Part shown: piece by piece, positions 1-7,913 of the stretch
Layout of the letters: each line of letters opens with the position of its first letter
Position numbering within the stretch: position 1 is the stretch's first letter
NCBI RefSeq assembly: GCF_900120005.1
Contig: NZ_LT635449.1
Coordinates: 186,001 to 250,000 of the forward strand
Direction: 5' to 3'
Source: Holdemania sp. Marseille-P2844
GTDB taxonomy: Bacteria > Bacillota_I > Bacilli_A > Erysipelotrichales > Erysipelotrichaceae
Length of the DNA: 64,000 nt
Notes under the pieces: generated by a model
What the model saw: the letters and a program-made list of their open reading frames with translations, nothing else
What the model was told of the DNA's origin: nothing
Databases searched by the model: none
Made by a program: the position numbers and the translations under genes

Positions 1-554
1 ATCTGGTAATTATCGTCCTGAATCTGAATCTGATCGTCGCCTAGAATGAAATAATGCGGGTAATGATAAAGCAGATTCTGATTGACGAAAGAAATGCCGC
101 CGATCAGCTGATTGACCTGTTCGATCGAAGTCCGGCGCATCAGATCGGCAATGTAATTGAAGTCGGTCTTCTGCGTCTTGTATTCCTCATCCGCAAACGT
201 ATAAATCTTCTCTTCCGGGATAAAATGCGTCAGCCGGCTCAGCGGTTTGACGACGTTGCGGGCGTATGCCGGGGCGCTGACTGCGTAGCCGTTCATGCTT
301 AACGGAGTGCCGATCTCAACGACCGCTTTCAAGATTCTGGCATTGCCGATGACTTTTTGAAAGTCCTCGTCGTTGACGTTGATGACAAACTTTCTCCCTT
401 CCGCAAACTGACGGATATGATATTCATTCTGGAAAAACAGATACAGATGATGATTCAGGACGTCTGCCAGCTCCTGCTTGACAGGCTCATAGCCAATCCA
501 ACCGCCGAAATCGTTGACATCCACGATTTTAATGCCGTACATGACCTGTTTCAT
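1..554 (-). CDS. Unknown protein, C-terminus cut off by window edge
   Basis: An open minus-strand frame starts at the ATG at 554-552 behind a strong AGGAGG-type site and runs off the left edge without a stop, giving about 184 residues. The protein begins MKQVMYGIKIVDVNDF and is mixed alpha/beta in composition, with no signal peptide or membrane segment. I do not recognise the family. A possible -10 (TATAAT, minus strand, 609-604) lies about 50 nt upstream. A perfect 13-bp palindrome at 575-587 (CTTCTG-T-CAGAAG) lies in the leader. The clean start and strong ribosome site make it a real gene; its function cannot be stated. Confidence 0.75.
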   Translation of the reverse strand, partial: MKQVMYGIKIVDVNDFGGWIGYEPVKQELADVLNHHLYLFFQNEYHIRQFAEGRKFVINVNDEDFQKVIGNARILKAVVEIGTPLSMNGYAVSAPAYARNVVKPLSRLTHFIPEEKIYTFADEEYKTQKTDFNYIADLMRRTSIEQVNQLIGGISFVNQNLLYHYPHYFILGDDQIQIQDDNYQ

Positions 555-686
555 CGAACTTCCTCCTTTGCGACCTTCTGTCAGAAGATCTCTTTCTGTC
601 TTCATTATAGTCCTTTTCAACCGCTTTTCCAGTCAGTTTGATAAACATTTCACATTATTTGTCAATTTTTTAACATGAGAAAGAGA

Positions 687-715
687 ACAGGAAACGCGCG
701 CAATCTCTTTCCTGT
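687..715 (-). terminator. Weak terminator-like hairpin
   Basis: Inverted repeat ACAGGAAA/TTTCCTGT with a 13-nt loop, 50 nt beyond the end of the GIY-YIG gene. On the minus strand it is followed by a pyrimidine-rich tract (TTCTCTTTCTC) rather than a clean T run, so termination is only plausible. Confidence 0.4.
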
Positions 716-764
716 CATTCAAAACTGGCAAGGCTCACCCCACAGCCTCGGCAGCCGGCATTGC

Positions 765-1025
765 CTATTTTTCTGACTCGGCTTCCGCGATCAGCGCCGC
801 TTTTTGCGCCCGCGTCAGCTTCTTGATCGCCGCTTCCTGTTTCAGCGCGGCGGATTTATCAATAAACGCTTTCGCATAGGCCACCCGCACTGGCGGGTGG
901 GAACGGGTATATTTGGCGCCCCGGCCCGCGCAATGCGCCGCGAAGCGTTTTTCGACGTCGTTGGTCCAGCCGGTGTAATAGCTGCCGTCCGCACATTCCA
1001 GAATATAGACCCAGGCGCTCATCAT
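765..1025 (-). CDS. GIY-YIG nuclease superfamily protein
   Basis: An 86-residue protein with the GIY-YIG signature written as 'VYILECADGSYYTGWT' (the usual variant of this small YhbQ/URI-like family), followed by the conserved Arg of 'VEKRFAAH' and a 'GRGAKYTR' segment. The length is typical for single-domain members. The ATG at 1025 overlaps the stop of the upstream FtsX-type permease in an ATGATGA arrangement, so it is translationally coupled to it. Members of this family are putative structure-specific DNA nucleases; the cellular role is generally unknown and the link to an ABC transporter may only be shared transcription. The start could also be the second ATG at 1022. Confidence 0.85.
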   Translation of the reverse strand: MMSAWVYILECADGSYYTGWTNDVEKRFAAHCAGRGAKYTRSHPPVRVAYAKAFIDKSAALKQEAAIKKLTRAQKAALIAEAESEK

Positions 1026-4000
1026 TCCACCGATTTCAGCGATTCCACCATCGGGATCGCGCGCAGCTTGGACTTCATGACCTGATTGACGATCACTGCG
1101 AACAGCATCGTGATGAGGACGGAAATCACATAGCTCTGCGGCAGGATGACGCGGCCGAACATGATGTTGTCCAGCTCGACCACGACCATGATCGTCAAAT
1201 GCAGAATCTTGCCCAGCCCCAACCCGAGCAGAGAACCGATCAGGGTCAGGATGATATTTTCTTTATAAACATAGGTGTTGACTTCCTTGTTATAAAAGCC
1301 CAGCACTTTCAGCGTCGCAATTTCGCGCAGCCGTTCGCTGATGTTGACATTAGTCAGATTGTACAATACGACAAACGCCAGCATCCCCGCGGAGATGATC
1401 AGCACCAGCACGATATAATTCAGACTGCGGATCATGTTGTTGAAGTTATCCTTGATCCCGGTATAAAACGACAGCGAGCTGATCTTCTCATTCTTTAACA
1501 GTTCCTGACCGCTGCGCTGCTCCGCGTCGTCAATCTGGGGGTTGAATTTCAGGAAAACGGCGTTGCTTTGGGCACGCAGATCGTAGGTTTCTTTATAGGC
1601 GTTGGCGTTCATGTACACGTAATGGTTGAGATAGTTTTCCGCGATCCCGGTAATTTCGACATTCCGGCGCAGTTCCTTCTCATTTTCCAGCTCGATCGTG
1701 TCGCCGATATGCAGATTCATGTCGTTCGCCATTTTCTCCGTGATCACCACGCCGCTATCCTTCAGCCGCAGCTCTTCCTGCGGCTGTTTGCGGGGATGCA
1801 GCGACACGAAATCGCGGAACCGCTCCGGATCGGAGGTCACGACCAGCGTCACCTCCGTGCTGTCATTGCCCTGGTAGACGACAGCGTTGGACTGGTACAC
1901 ATCCAGCGAATCGTCGATCATGTCCAGGCTGGAAATCTGATCGAAGACCTGTTGCTTCTCAGTCTCATCCAGATCTTTTTGCAGCGATGCGATCCCCTGA
2001 TATTGGAAGATTTCGCCGAATTGGGAATTGACAATCCGGCTGATCGAATCCTTGATGCCAAAGCCGGCGACCAACAGCGCCGTACATCCGGAAATGCCCA
2101 GCACCGTCATGAAGAAGCGTTTTTTGTACCGGAACAGATTGCGCGCGGTGACCTTGGAAGTGAAGGAGAAGCGCTTCCATACAAACGTCATCCGCTCGAT
2201 CAGGATCTTCTTGCCCAGCTTTGGGGCTTTCGGCCGCATCAGCAGCGCCGGAGTTTCGATCAATTCCTTATAACAGGCCGCAAACGCCGCCAGCGTCGTC
2301 ACCAGTACCGACGCCGTGGTAGAGCCGATCATCAGCGACAGCTGCGGCGTAAAGCTGACCGGGGGCAGCACGTACATCATAAGCCAGGCAGTATAGATGA
2401 TCGCCGGGAAAGCAAACAACCCGACAGCCAGCCCGACCAGACTTCCGGTCAGACTCGCAAAGGCGGCGTAGAACACATACTTGAACGCGATCTGCCCGGT
2501 CGTATAGCCCAGCGCCTTCATCGTCCCGATCTGCGAGCGCTGTTCGTCGACCATCCGGGTCATCGTCGTCAGACAGACCAACGCCGCGACTAAAAAGAAG
2601 AACACCGGGAACACCTTGGCGATCGCGGCCATCCGGTCGGCGGCGCCCTTGTAATCCATATAGCTGTAATGCGACTGGCGGTCGAGGATATACCACTTGC
2701 CCTGTTCGATCTGTTCGATCTTATTCTTCGCCAGCACCAGCTCCTCGCGCGCATCCTCCAGCTTCGCTTCGCCTTCCGCTTTGTTAAGCGCCAGATCAAT
2801 TTCACCCTGGGCGACTTCTTTCTGACCTTGCTTCAGCTTGGCTTCTCCTTCAGCAATCTGCTTATCGGCTTCCGCCTTAGCCTGCACCAGCGTCTGGCGC
2901 TGCTGCTCGATCTGGGCATTGGCCGAGACGATCTGTTCGTCGATCGTCTTGAGCACTGTTTCGGAGACTTCCAGTCCCTGATTGATCAGATCCAGCTGCG
3001 CCTGCGCCGTCGTAATTTCGGTTTCCAGCTGGGTTAACACGGCCAGTTCACCCTGCAGTTCCGTGATCCGGGCATTGACCAGAATCAGCTCACCGGGGAT
3101 TTTTTCCAGCTCAGCCGCTTCCTCTTCACTCAGCGCCGGATATTTCTCCGGATCCGTCTGATTGAGCGCTTTTTTGGTTTCCAGCTCCACCTGACGGGTA
3201 GTTAAGTCGAGTTGTTTCTGCGTCTGCTCGTTTAGTTCCTGCTCAGCCGGAGCCAGCTCGGTCTGCTTGTCCGCCAGATTTTTCTGTTTTTCAGCGATCT
3301 GACTTTCCAGCGCCGCTTTCTGTTCCAGTGCCTGAGCGTTAGTGGTTTCATATTCTTTTTTCTTTTCATCATAGGTGGCGACCAGCGTATCAATTTGTTT
3401 CTGGATCATCTCGATCTGCGCTTCACCCTGTTTCAGCTGCGCTTCGGCCATCGCCTTGCTTGAAGTCAGCGTCGCCTGACCGACTAACAGCTCGTCCTTG
3501 CCCTCCTGCAGCTTTTTCTCCGCTTTTTCAATCTCGGAATTAAACGTCGCCAGCGCTTGGTCATATTCCGCCTGTCCATCCGTATATTCCTTCATCGCCT
3601 CATCGACAATCGACTGCCGGCGCAGCTCTGCTCGTTCGCTGCCCAGCGTCGTCAGCGTTTCGCTTAACGGCTCCAGATAGTCGAAATAGTCCTGATTGTA
3701 GCTGTTGTATGGTTTCGCTCCGCGGGCGGTCAGATAGACGTCGGTATAAACCTCCATCGTGAAATCGTTTTTCGGCACGTACACATAGGTATCGACGCTG
3801 CCGGAGCCGATCGTACTTGTGCCCTTTTCGTAGGAAAGGTAGTACGGCGTGTTGACTGTTCCGACAATCGTGAACGTATCGCGGCTGAAGCTGTCATCCA
3901 GCGGATTGGAAGTGCCGCTTTCGATCTTGATCGTATCGCCGATCTTCATGCCGGACACGACGATCTTGCCATCCTCAATAACGCATTCGCCGCTTTTTTC

Positions 4001-4408
4001 CGGCAGCCGCCCGCTTGTCACGACCAGCTGGTTGATATAATCCGGATCCTGCGGATCAAGATGCTCCAAATCCAGCGCGTGAACTTTCAGCACCAGCTCC
4101 TTTGAGCCGATCCGGGTGATCACATCCTGCGTATAACTGGCCTGAACGCCTTGAACGCCCGCAACCTGACGCAGCTGGCGCACGTCGTCTTCGGTAATGC
4201 CGAAATTGGAAACGACGCGGTAATCCATTAAATTGTAATCGTCAAAATAGCGGTCGGCCGTGTATTTCATATCCGGCGCGGAAGCCAGAACGCCGGCGAA
4301 AAATGCGACGCCGATCGCGACGATGCCGAAGATCGAGAAAAACCGGCCCCTGGTTTTCCGGATCTCCCGCAACGTGTCTTTCAATAGAGGACTGCGCATG
4401 CCTACCAC
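1022..4408 (-). CDS. FtsX/MacB-type ABC permease with giant coiled-coil domain
   Basis: A 1128-residue permease. TM1 is around residues 24-42, followed by an extracytoplasmic domain. A very long Lys/Glu/Gln-rich coiled coil spans roughly residues 265-565. TM helices around 600-730, with the signature 'GTMKALGYT', form the first FtsX core. A second core begins near residue 765 ('MTVLGISGC'), carries another outer domain, and ends with three helices and 'REIATLKVLGFY'. Two FtsX domains in one chain act as a full MacB-like permease with the adjacent ATPase. Such transporters act on the envelope or on peptides and lipids rather than as simple importers. The GTG at 4408 has an ideally spaced AGGAG; an in-frame ATG lies at 4399. 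It overlaps the ATPase gene by 7 nt. The substrate is unknown. Confidence 0.9.
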   Translation of the reverse strand: MVGMRSPLLKDTLREIRKTRGRFFSIFGIVAIGVAFFAGVLASAPDMKYTADRYFDDYNLMDYRVVSNFGITEDDVRQLRQVAGVQGVQASYTQDVITRIGSKELVLKVHALDLEHLDPQDPDYINQLVVTSGRLPEKSGECVIEDGKIVVSGMKIGDTIKIESGTSNPLDDSFSRDTFTIVGTVNTPYYLSYEKGTSTIGSGSVDTYVYVPKNDFTMEVYTDVYLTARGAKPYNSYNQDYFDYLEPLSETLTTLGSERAELRRQSIVDEAMKEYTDGQAEYDQALATFNSEIEKAEKKLQEGKDELLVGQATLTSSKAMAEAQLKQGEAQIEMIQKQIDTLVATYDEKKKEYETTNAQALEQKAALESQIAEKQKNLADKQTELAPAEQELNEQTQKQLDLTTRQVELETKKALNQTDPEKYPALSEEEAAELEKIPGELILVNARITELQGELAVLTQLETEITTAQAQLDLINQGLEVSETVLKTIDEQIVSANAQIEQQRQTLVQAKAEADKQIAEGEAKLKQGQKEVAQGEIDLALNKAEGEAKLEDAREELVLAKNKIEQIEQGKWYILDRQSHYSYMDYKGAADRMAAIAKVFPVFFFLVAALVCLTTMTRMVDEQRSQIGTMKALGYTTGQIAFKYVFYAAFASLTGSLVGLAVGLFAFPAIIYTAWLMMYVLPPVSFTPQLSLMIGSTTASVLVTTLAAFAACYKELIETPALLMRPKAPKLGKKILIERMTFVWKRFSFTSKVTARNLFRYKKRFFMTVLGISGCTALLVAGFGIKDSISRIVNSQFGEIFQYQGIASLQKDLDETEKQQVFDQISSLDMIDDSLDVYQSNAVVYQGNDSTEVTLVVTSDPERFRDFVSLHPRKQPQEELRLKDSGVVITEKMANDMNLHIGDTIELENEKELRRNVEITGIAENYLNHYVYMNANAYKETYDLRAQSNAVFLKFNPQIDDAEQRSGQELLKNEKISSLSFYTGIKDNFNNMIRSLNYIVLVLIISAGMLAFVVLYNLTNVNISERLREIATLKVLGFYNKEVNTYVYKENIILTLIGSLLGLGLGKILHLTIMVVVELDNIMFGRVILPQSYVISVLITMLFAVIVNQVMKSKLRAIPMVESLKSVE

Positions 4409-5106
4409 TCGATCTCCTGAATCGGCTTCGGATGCTCGTTGACTTCAATCGAGCGGATCTTGCCGCTTTTAACGCGGATGACTTTGTCGCCCATCGGCGT
4501 CAGGGCCAGGTTGTGCGTGATGACGATGACGGTCATCTGTTGCTCGCGGCAGGTGTCCTGCAAAAGCTTCAGGATTGCCTTGCCGGTTTGATAATCCAGC
4601 GCGCCGGTCGGTTCGTCGCATAACAACAGCTTCGGATTTTTCGCCAGCGCCCGGGCAATCGCAACCCGCTGCTGCTCGCCGCCGGAAAGCTGGGAGGGAA
4701 AATTGTTGCGCCGCTCCCGCAGGCCGACCGCCTCGATCGTCTGATCGACGTCCAGCGGATTCTTGCAGATCTGCACGGCCAGCTCAACGTTCTCGCGGGC
4801 AGTCAGATTCTGCACCAGATTGTAAAACTGGAAGACAAAACCAATGTCGTAGCGCCGGTAGGTCGTCAGCTGGCGGGCATCCATCTTGGACACTTCCTCG
4901 CCGTCGACTAGAATCTCGCCGCTGGTGCAGGTATCCATACCGCCCAGAATATTCAAAATCGTGCTCTTGCCCGCGCCGGAAGCGCCGGCAATCACGACAA
5001 ATTCACCTTTTTTAATCTGAAAGCTGACGCCGTCCAGCGCCGGAATCTCCACTTCCCCCATCTTATACACTTTCCGGACGTCCCGGAACTCAATAAACTC
5101 GCTCAT
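4402..5106 (-). CDS. MacB/LolD-type ABC transporter ATP-binding protein
   Basis: A 234-residue ATPase with Walker A 'GASGAGKST', signature '[15 protein letters not shown]', Walker B '[12 protein letters not shown]' and switch His in 'VIVITHN'. The 'PTGALD' form is typical of LolD/MacB/FtsE ATPases that pair with FtsX-domain permeases, here the next gene. The open frame extends further upstream, but the ATG at 5106 has AAGGAG seven bases before it and overlaps the TetR stop codon (ATGA), so that start is chosen. It powers mechanotransmission by the permease on the cytoplasmic face of the membrane. Confidence 0.93.
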   Translation of the reverse strand: MSEFIEFRDVRKVYKMGEVEIPALDGVSFQIKKGEFVVIAGASGAGKSTILNILGGMDTCTSGEILVDGEEVSKMDARQLTTYRRYDIGFVFQFYNLVQNLTARENVELAVQICKNPLDVDQTIEAVGLRERRNNFPSQLSGGEQQRVAIARALAKNPKLLLCDEPTGALDYQTGKAILKLLQDTCREQQMTVIVITHNLALTPMGDKVIRVKSGKIRSIEVNEHPKPIQEIEW

Positions 5107-5735
5107 TGTTGATCTCCTTTCACAGCCGGACTGAACATGCTCAAAAACAAACCGAAGTAAATCCGCAGCACCTCGCAAAGCTGGTTTTGATCCAGTTCGC
5201 CAGCTTGGGAAAAGACTTCGCGCACGCCTTGAAACAACGACGCGGAAAACATCCGGCACAGCGCGTGAAACTCAGCGTCCCGGTTGAATGGAAACAGCGC
5301 CCACTCTTTAGCCAGCACTTCCAATAAGGAAACAAGCCAGCTTGAAATCTGTTCGCTCAGATCGCTGTGCAGCATTAAAATCCGCATCTCCTGCGGCATC
5401 CGCACCGACAGCTCAGCCAGATCCAAAGCCAGCCGGTCAATTTTCGGCCGCAGCTCGCCGATGGATAAACCGACCGCCGTATTGGTCTGGTTCAGCGAAA
5501 TCCGATCATCCGTCAAACTGCGCACCAACTGATCCAGCTGTGTCAGCGCCGGCGAGGTGATCGCCTGAATAAGCTGATCCTTGCTTTCAAAATAGCGGTA
5601 TAAATTGCCGACCGTCATCTTGGCCTGCGCGGCGATCCGGCGCATCGAAGCATCCCGATAGCCATATTGCAGCAGCTCCTGTTTGGCGGCTTCCAGAATT
5701 TTATCCCGCTGGATTTCTTTCAATACCTGCGCCAT
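5103..5735 (-). CDS. TetR/AcrR-family regulator
   Basis: A 210-residue protein with an N-terminal TetR HTH: 'ILEAAKQELLQYGYRDASM' then 'RRIAAQAKMTVGNLYRYF' and 'SKDQLIQAI'. The C-terminal ligand-binding helices are divergent, as usual. The ATG at 5735 has GGAGG six bases upstream. It is the first gene of a four-gene coupled operon (regulator, ATPase, permease, GIY-YIG nuclease; ATGA or 7-nt overlaps throughout), so it most likely autoregulates and controls the transporter. An inverted repeat overlapping its own -10 (5757-5788) is the probable operator. Confidence 0.92.
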   Translation of the reverse strand: MAQVLKEIQRDKILEAAKQELLQYGYRDASMRRIAAQAKMTVGNLYRYFESKDQLIQAITSPALTQLDQLVRSLTDDRISLNQTNTAVGLSIGELRPKIDRLALDLAELSVRMPQEMRILMLHSDLSEQISSWLVSLLEVLAKEWALFPFNRDAEFHALCRMFSASLFQGVREVFSQAGELDQNQLCEVLRIYFGLFLSMFSPAVKGDQQ

Positions 5736-5756
5736 AGTAAACCTCCGTTCATTATT

Positions 5757-5797
5757 CCAGTTACTAATAATATACGGTTGTTCACTGGCTTTGTCAA
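5757..5797 (-). promoter_or_regulatory. tetR-operon promoter with overlapping operator
   Basis: On the minus strand, -35 TTGACA (5797-5792), a 17-nt spacer and -10 TATATT (5774-5769) form a near-consensus sigma-A promoter 34 nt before the TetR gene. An imperfect inverted repeat, CCAGTTACTAA (5757-5767) against TTGTTCACTGG (5778-5788), matching at 8 of 11 arm positions, straddles the -10. This is the geometry expected for TetR autorepression; the repressor assignment is inference. Confidence 0.75.
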
Positions 5798-6042
5798 TCG
5801 TTTAAAAATAGACAGATCTTTCCGGGTGTCCAAATTCAAAATTTTCTGAAATTTTGATCCTGACCCTTTTAGTTTATGCTCCTTGTTTTAGTCCAGATCG
5901 CCGATTCTGTCCCGACTTATTTTTTTAAATCGCCCCCGGTATTGCTCAGCACCGGCTTGTTTCAGCCAATGAATAAGACAGAGGACTCGCCTTATTCAAA
6001 ATCCGGATTTCAGACTTTCTTCATCCTTAGAAACTTTTAAAT
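5798..6042. other. Intergenic stretch without a gene
   Basis: Together with its flanks, 5736-6179 is a 444-nt gap. This inner part holds no credible open frame. It contains a small hairpin (5970-5977 with 5991-5998, GAATAAG arms) with no T tract. Nothing else was recognised. Confidence 0.6.
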
Positions 6043-6074
6043 GAAAAATCCCGCGGGATGCTTCATCCTGCGGG
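6043..6074 (-). terminator. Terminator of the ABC exporter operon
   Basis: Arms CCCGCGGGATG (6050-6060) and CATCCTGCGGG (6064-6074) pair with one mismatch around a 3-nt loop. On the minus strand the stem is followed by TTTTT. It lies about 105 nt past the exporter stop codon. Confidence 0.85.
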
Positions 6075-6179
6075 AGATCTTCTTTCCCTGATTCTTGAAC
6101 GTTAAATCAAGCTTGCAAAATGATTCTTGCGAACAGGCGGCTCTGCGTTTCGCGCCCCTTCAGCATCGGACCATCCGGT

Positions 6180-7913
6180 TTATTCGCCCGCGAACTGACT
6201 GTTATAGAGCTGACTGTAAAAGCTGCCCTGCTTCAATAATTCGTGATGGCTGCCCTGTTCCAGAATCTGACCGTGATTCATCACAAGAATCCGATCGGCC
6301 TGTTCGATCGTCGATAAGCGGTGAGCGACGATGAAGCTTGTGCGGCCCTGCATCATCTGATCGAACGCCGACTGCACCAACAGCTCCGTCCGGGTATCAA
6401 TCGAACTGGTCGCTTCATCTAAAATCAGGATTTGCGGATCGCAAAGCAGCACCCGCGCGATACACAGCAGCTGCTTCTGTCCCTGCGACAACGAAACGGT
6501 TTCATCCAGCAGCGTATCATAGCCCTGCGGCAGCTGATGGATAAAGTAATCAAGATGCGCCTGCCGGGCGGCCTTCTCCACATCCGCAAGCGAAGCGTCA
6601 GGCCGGCCGTAAGCGATGTTCTCACGGATTGTGCCGCGGAAGATCCAGGAGTCCTGCAGCACCATCCCAAAATGGGCGCGCAGCTCATGGCGGCTGAGCG
6701 TGCGGGTGTCCACGCCGTCCAGCCGGATCACCCCGCCGCCAATCTCGTAGAAGCGCATCAACAAGTTGATCAACGTCGTCTTGCCGCAGCCGGTCGGGCC
6801 GACGATCGCAATTTTCTGACCCGGCTTGACCGTGAGATTGAAATCCTCGATCAGCGGCTCGTTTGCCTGATAACGAAACGACACATGCTCCAGCCGCAGC
6901 TCGCCGCGGCCCTGTTTTCCTGACCCCTGATCTGCCTGATCGCTTTCCTGCGGCTGATCAAGCAGATGGAAAACCCGCTCGCAGCTGCTTAAGGAGGCCT
7001 GCAGCTCGGTAACGACGCCGCTGATTTCATTAAACGGCTTGGTATATTGCGAAGCGTAGCTTAAAAACGAAGTCAGCTGACCGACGCTCATGCCGCCGCC
7101 CAGCGCCGTCAGGGCGCCGATGATGCCGACAGCCGCATAGGCCAGATTGTTGACGAACCGCGTGCACGGATTGGTCAGGGAAGAAATGAACTGCACCTGC
7201 GTGCCAACCTGGTTAAGCCGCTGATTGATTTCATCAAAGGCCGCTTCTGAAACTGCCTGCTGATTGTAGGCTGCGACCAGACTCTGCCCATTGACCCGTT
7301 CCTCGGCAAAACCGGACAGCTCGCCCTTAATCCGCGCCTGCTGCTTAAACAAGCGCGAGCTGCGGGAAGCGATGAATGAAGCGACGCCAAAGGACAGCGG
7401 CGTGATGAGCACGACGGCCAGCGTGATTCCCGGATGGATCGAAAGCATGAAGCCCAGCGTGCCGACAATCGTGATCACGCCGGTAAACAGCTGTGTGAAG
7501 CCTTGCAGAAGACCGTCGGAGATCACGTCGATATCGTTGACCAGCGTGTTCATAAAATCTCCCTGCTGCGTTTTATCCAGCGTCGCCAGAGGCAGCGCGT
7601 GAAACTGCGCGAAGCATTGCATGCGCAGATCCCGGATCGTCCGGTAGCAGCAGACATTGGTGCAGCAGGTCATCAACAGCTGAAAGAGCGCGGCCAGAAT
7701 CACAACGGCCGCCAGCGCGGTCAGTGTCTGAGTGACCCGGATAAAATCAACCTGCCCCGCCGCTACGATCGCATCGACCGCCTGACCGATGATCACCGGC
7801 GCGCTCAGCGTCATCGCAACCTGCAGCAGCGCGAAGACCAGCGCCATTGCCAAAAGCAAGCTATAAGGTTTTACATAGCGCAGTAAGCGCCGCAATAAAG
7901 CTGACTGACTCAT
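6180..7913 (-). CDS. Heterodimeric ABC exporter, catalytically complete half (BmrD/TM288-like)
   Basis: A 577-residue half-transporter: a six-helix exporter membrane domain (about 1-310) fused to an ATPase. Walker A is 'GPTGCGKTT', the Q-loop is in 'MVLQDSWIF', the signature is 'LSQGQKQLLCIARVLL' and Walker B is 'ILILDEATSSID' with the catalytic Glu. The signature reads LSQGQ instead of LSGGQ. This is the usual lesion of one subunit in heterodimeric exporters, because it completes the degenerate site formed with the partner's Walker motifs. Its ATG at 7913 overlaps the stop of the partner gene (ATGA). It probably exports drugs or other amphiphiles; the substrate is unknown. Confidence 0.93.
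   Translation of the reverse strand: MSQSALLRRLLRYVKPYSLLLAMALVFALLQVAMTLSAPVIIGQAVDAIVAAGQVDFIRVTQTLTALAAVVILAALFQLLMTCCTNVCCYRTIRDLRMQCFAQFHALPLATLDKTQQGDFMNTLVNDIDVISDGLLQGFTQLFTGVITIVGTLGFMLSIHPGITLAVVLITPLSFGVASFIASRSSRLFKQQARIKGELSGFAEERVNGQSLVAAYNQQAVSEAAFDEINQRLNQVGTQVQFISSLTNPCTRFVNNLAYAAVGIIGALTALGGGMSVGQLTSFLSYASQYTKPFNEISGVVTELQASLSSCERVFHLLDQPQESDQADQGSGKQGRGELRLEHVSFRYQANEPLIEDFNLTVKPGQKIAIVGPTGCGKTTLINLLMRFYEIGGGVIRLDGVDTRTLSRHELRAHFGMVLQDSWIFRGTIRENIAYGRPDASLADVEKAARQAHLDYFIHQLPQGYDTLLDETVSLSQGQKQLLCIARVLLCDPQILILDEATSSIDTRTELLVQSAFDQMMQGRTSFIVAHRLSTIEQADRILVMNHGQILEQGSHHELLKQGSFYSQLYNSQFAGE

Noticed and set aside
671-676. Single TTAACA near the left end as a Pho box
   Set aside because: It is isolated, with no 11-nt-spaced partners, and lies between unrelated genes.
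1568-2593. Long plus-strand open frame (341 codons) inside the FtsX-type permease gene
   Set aside because: It lies antisense to a well-supported gene, has no ribosome site and has His/Arg/Gln-rich shadow composition typical of the complementary strand of GC-rich coding DNA.
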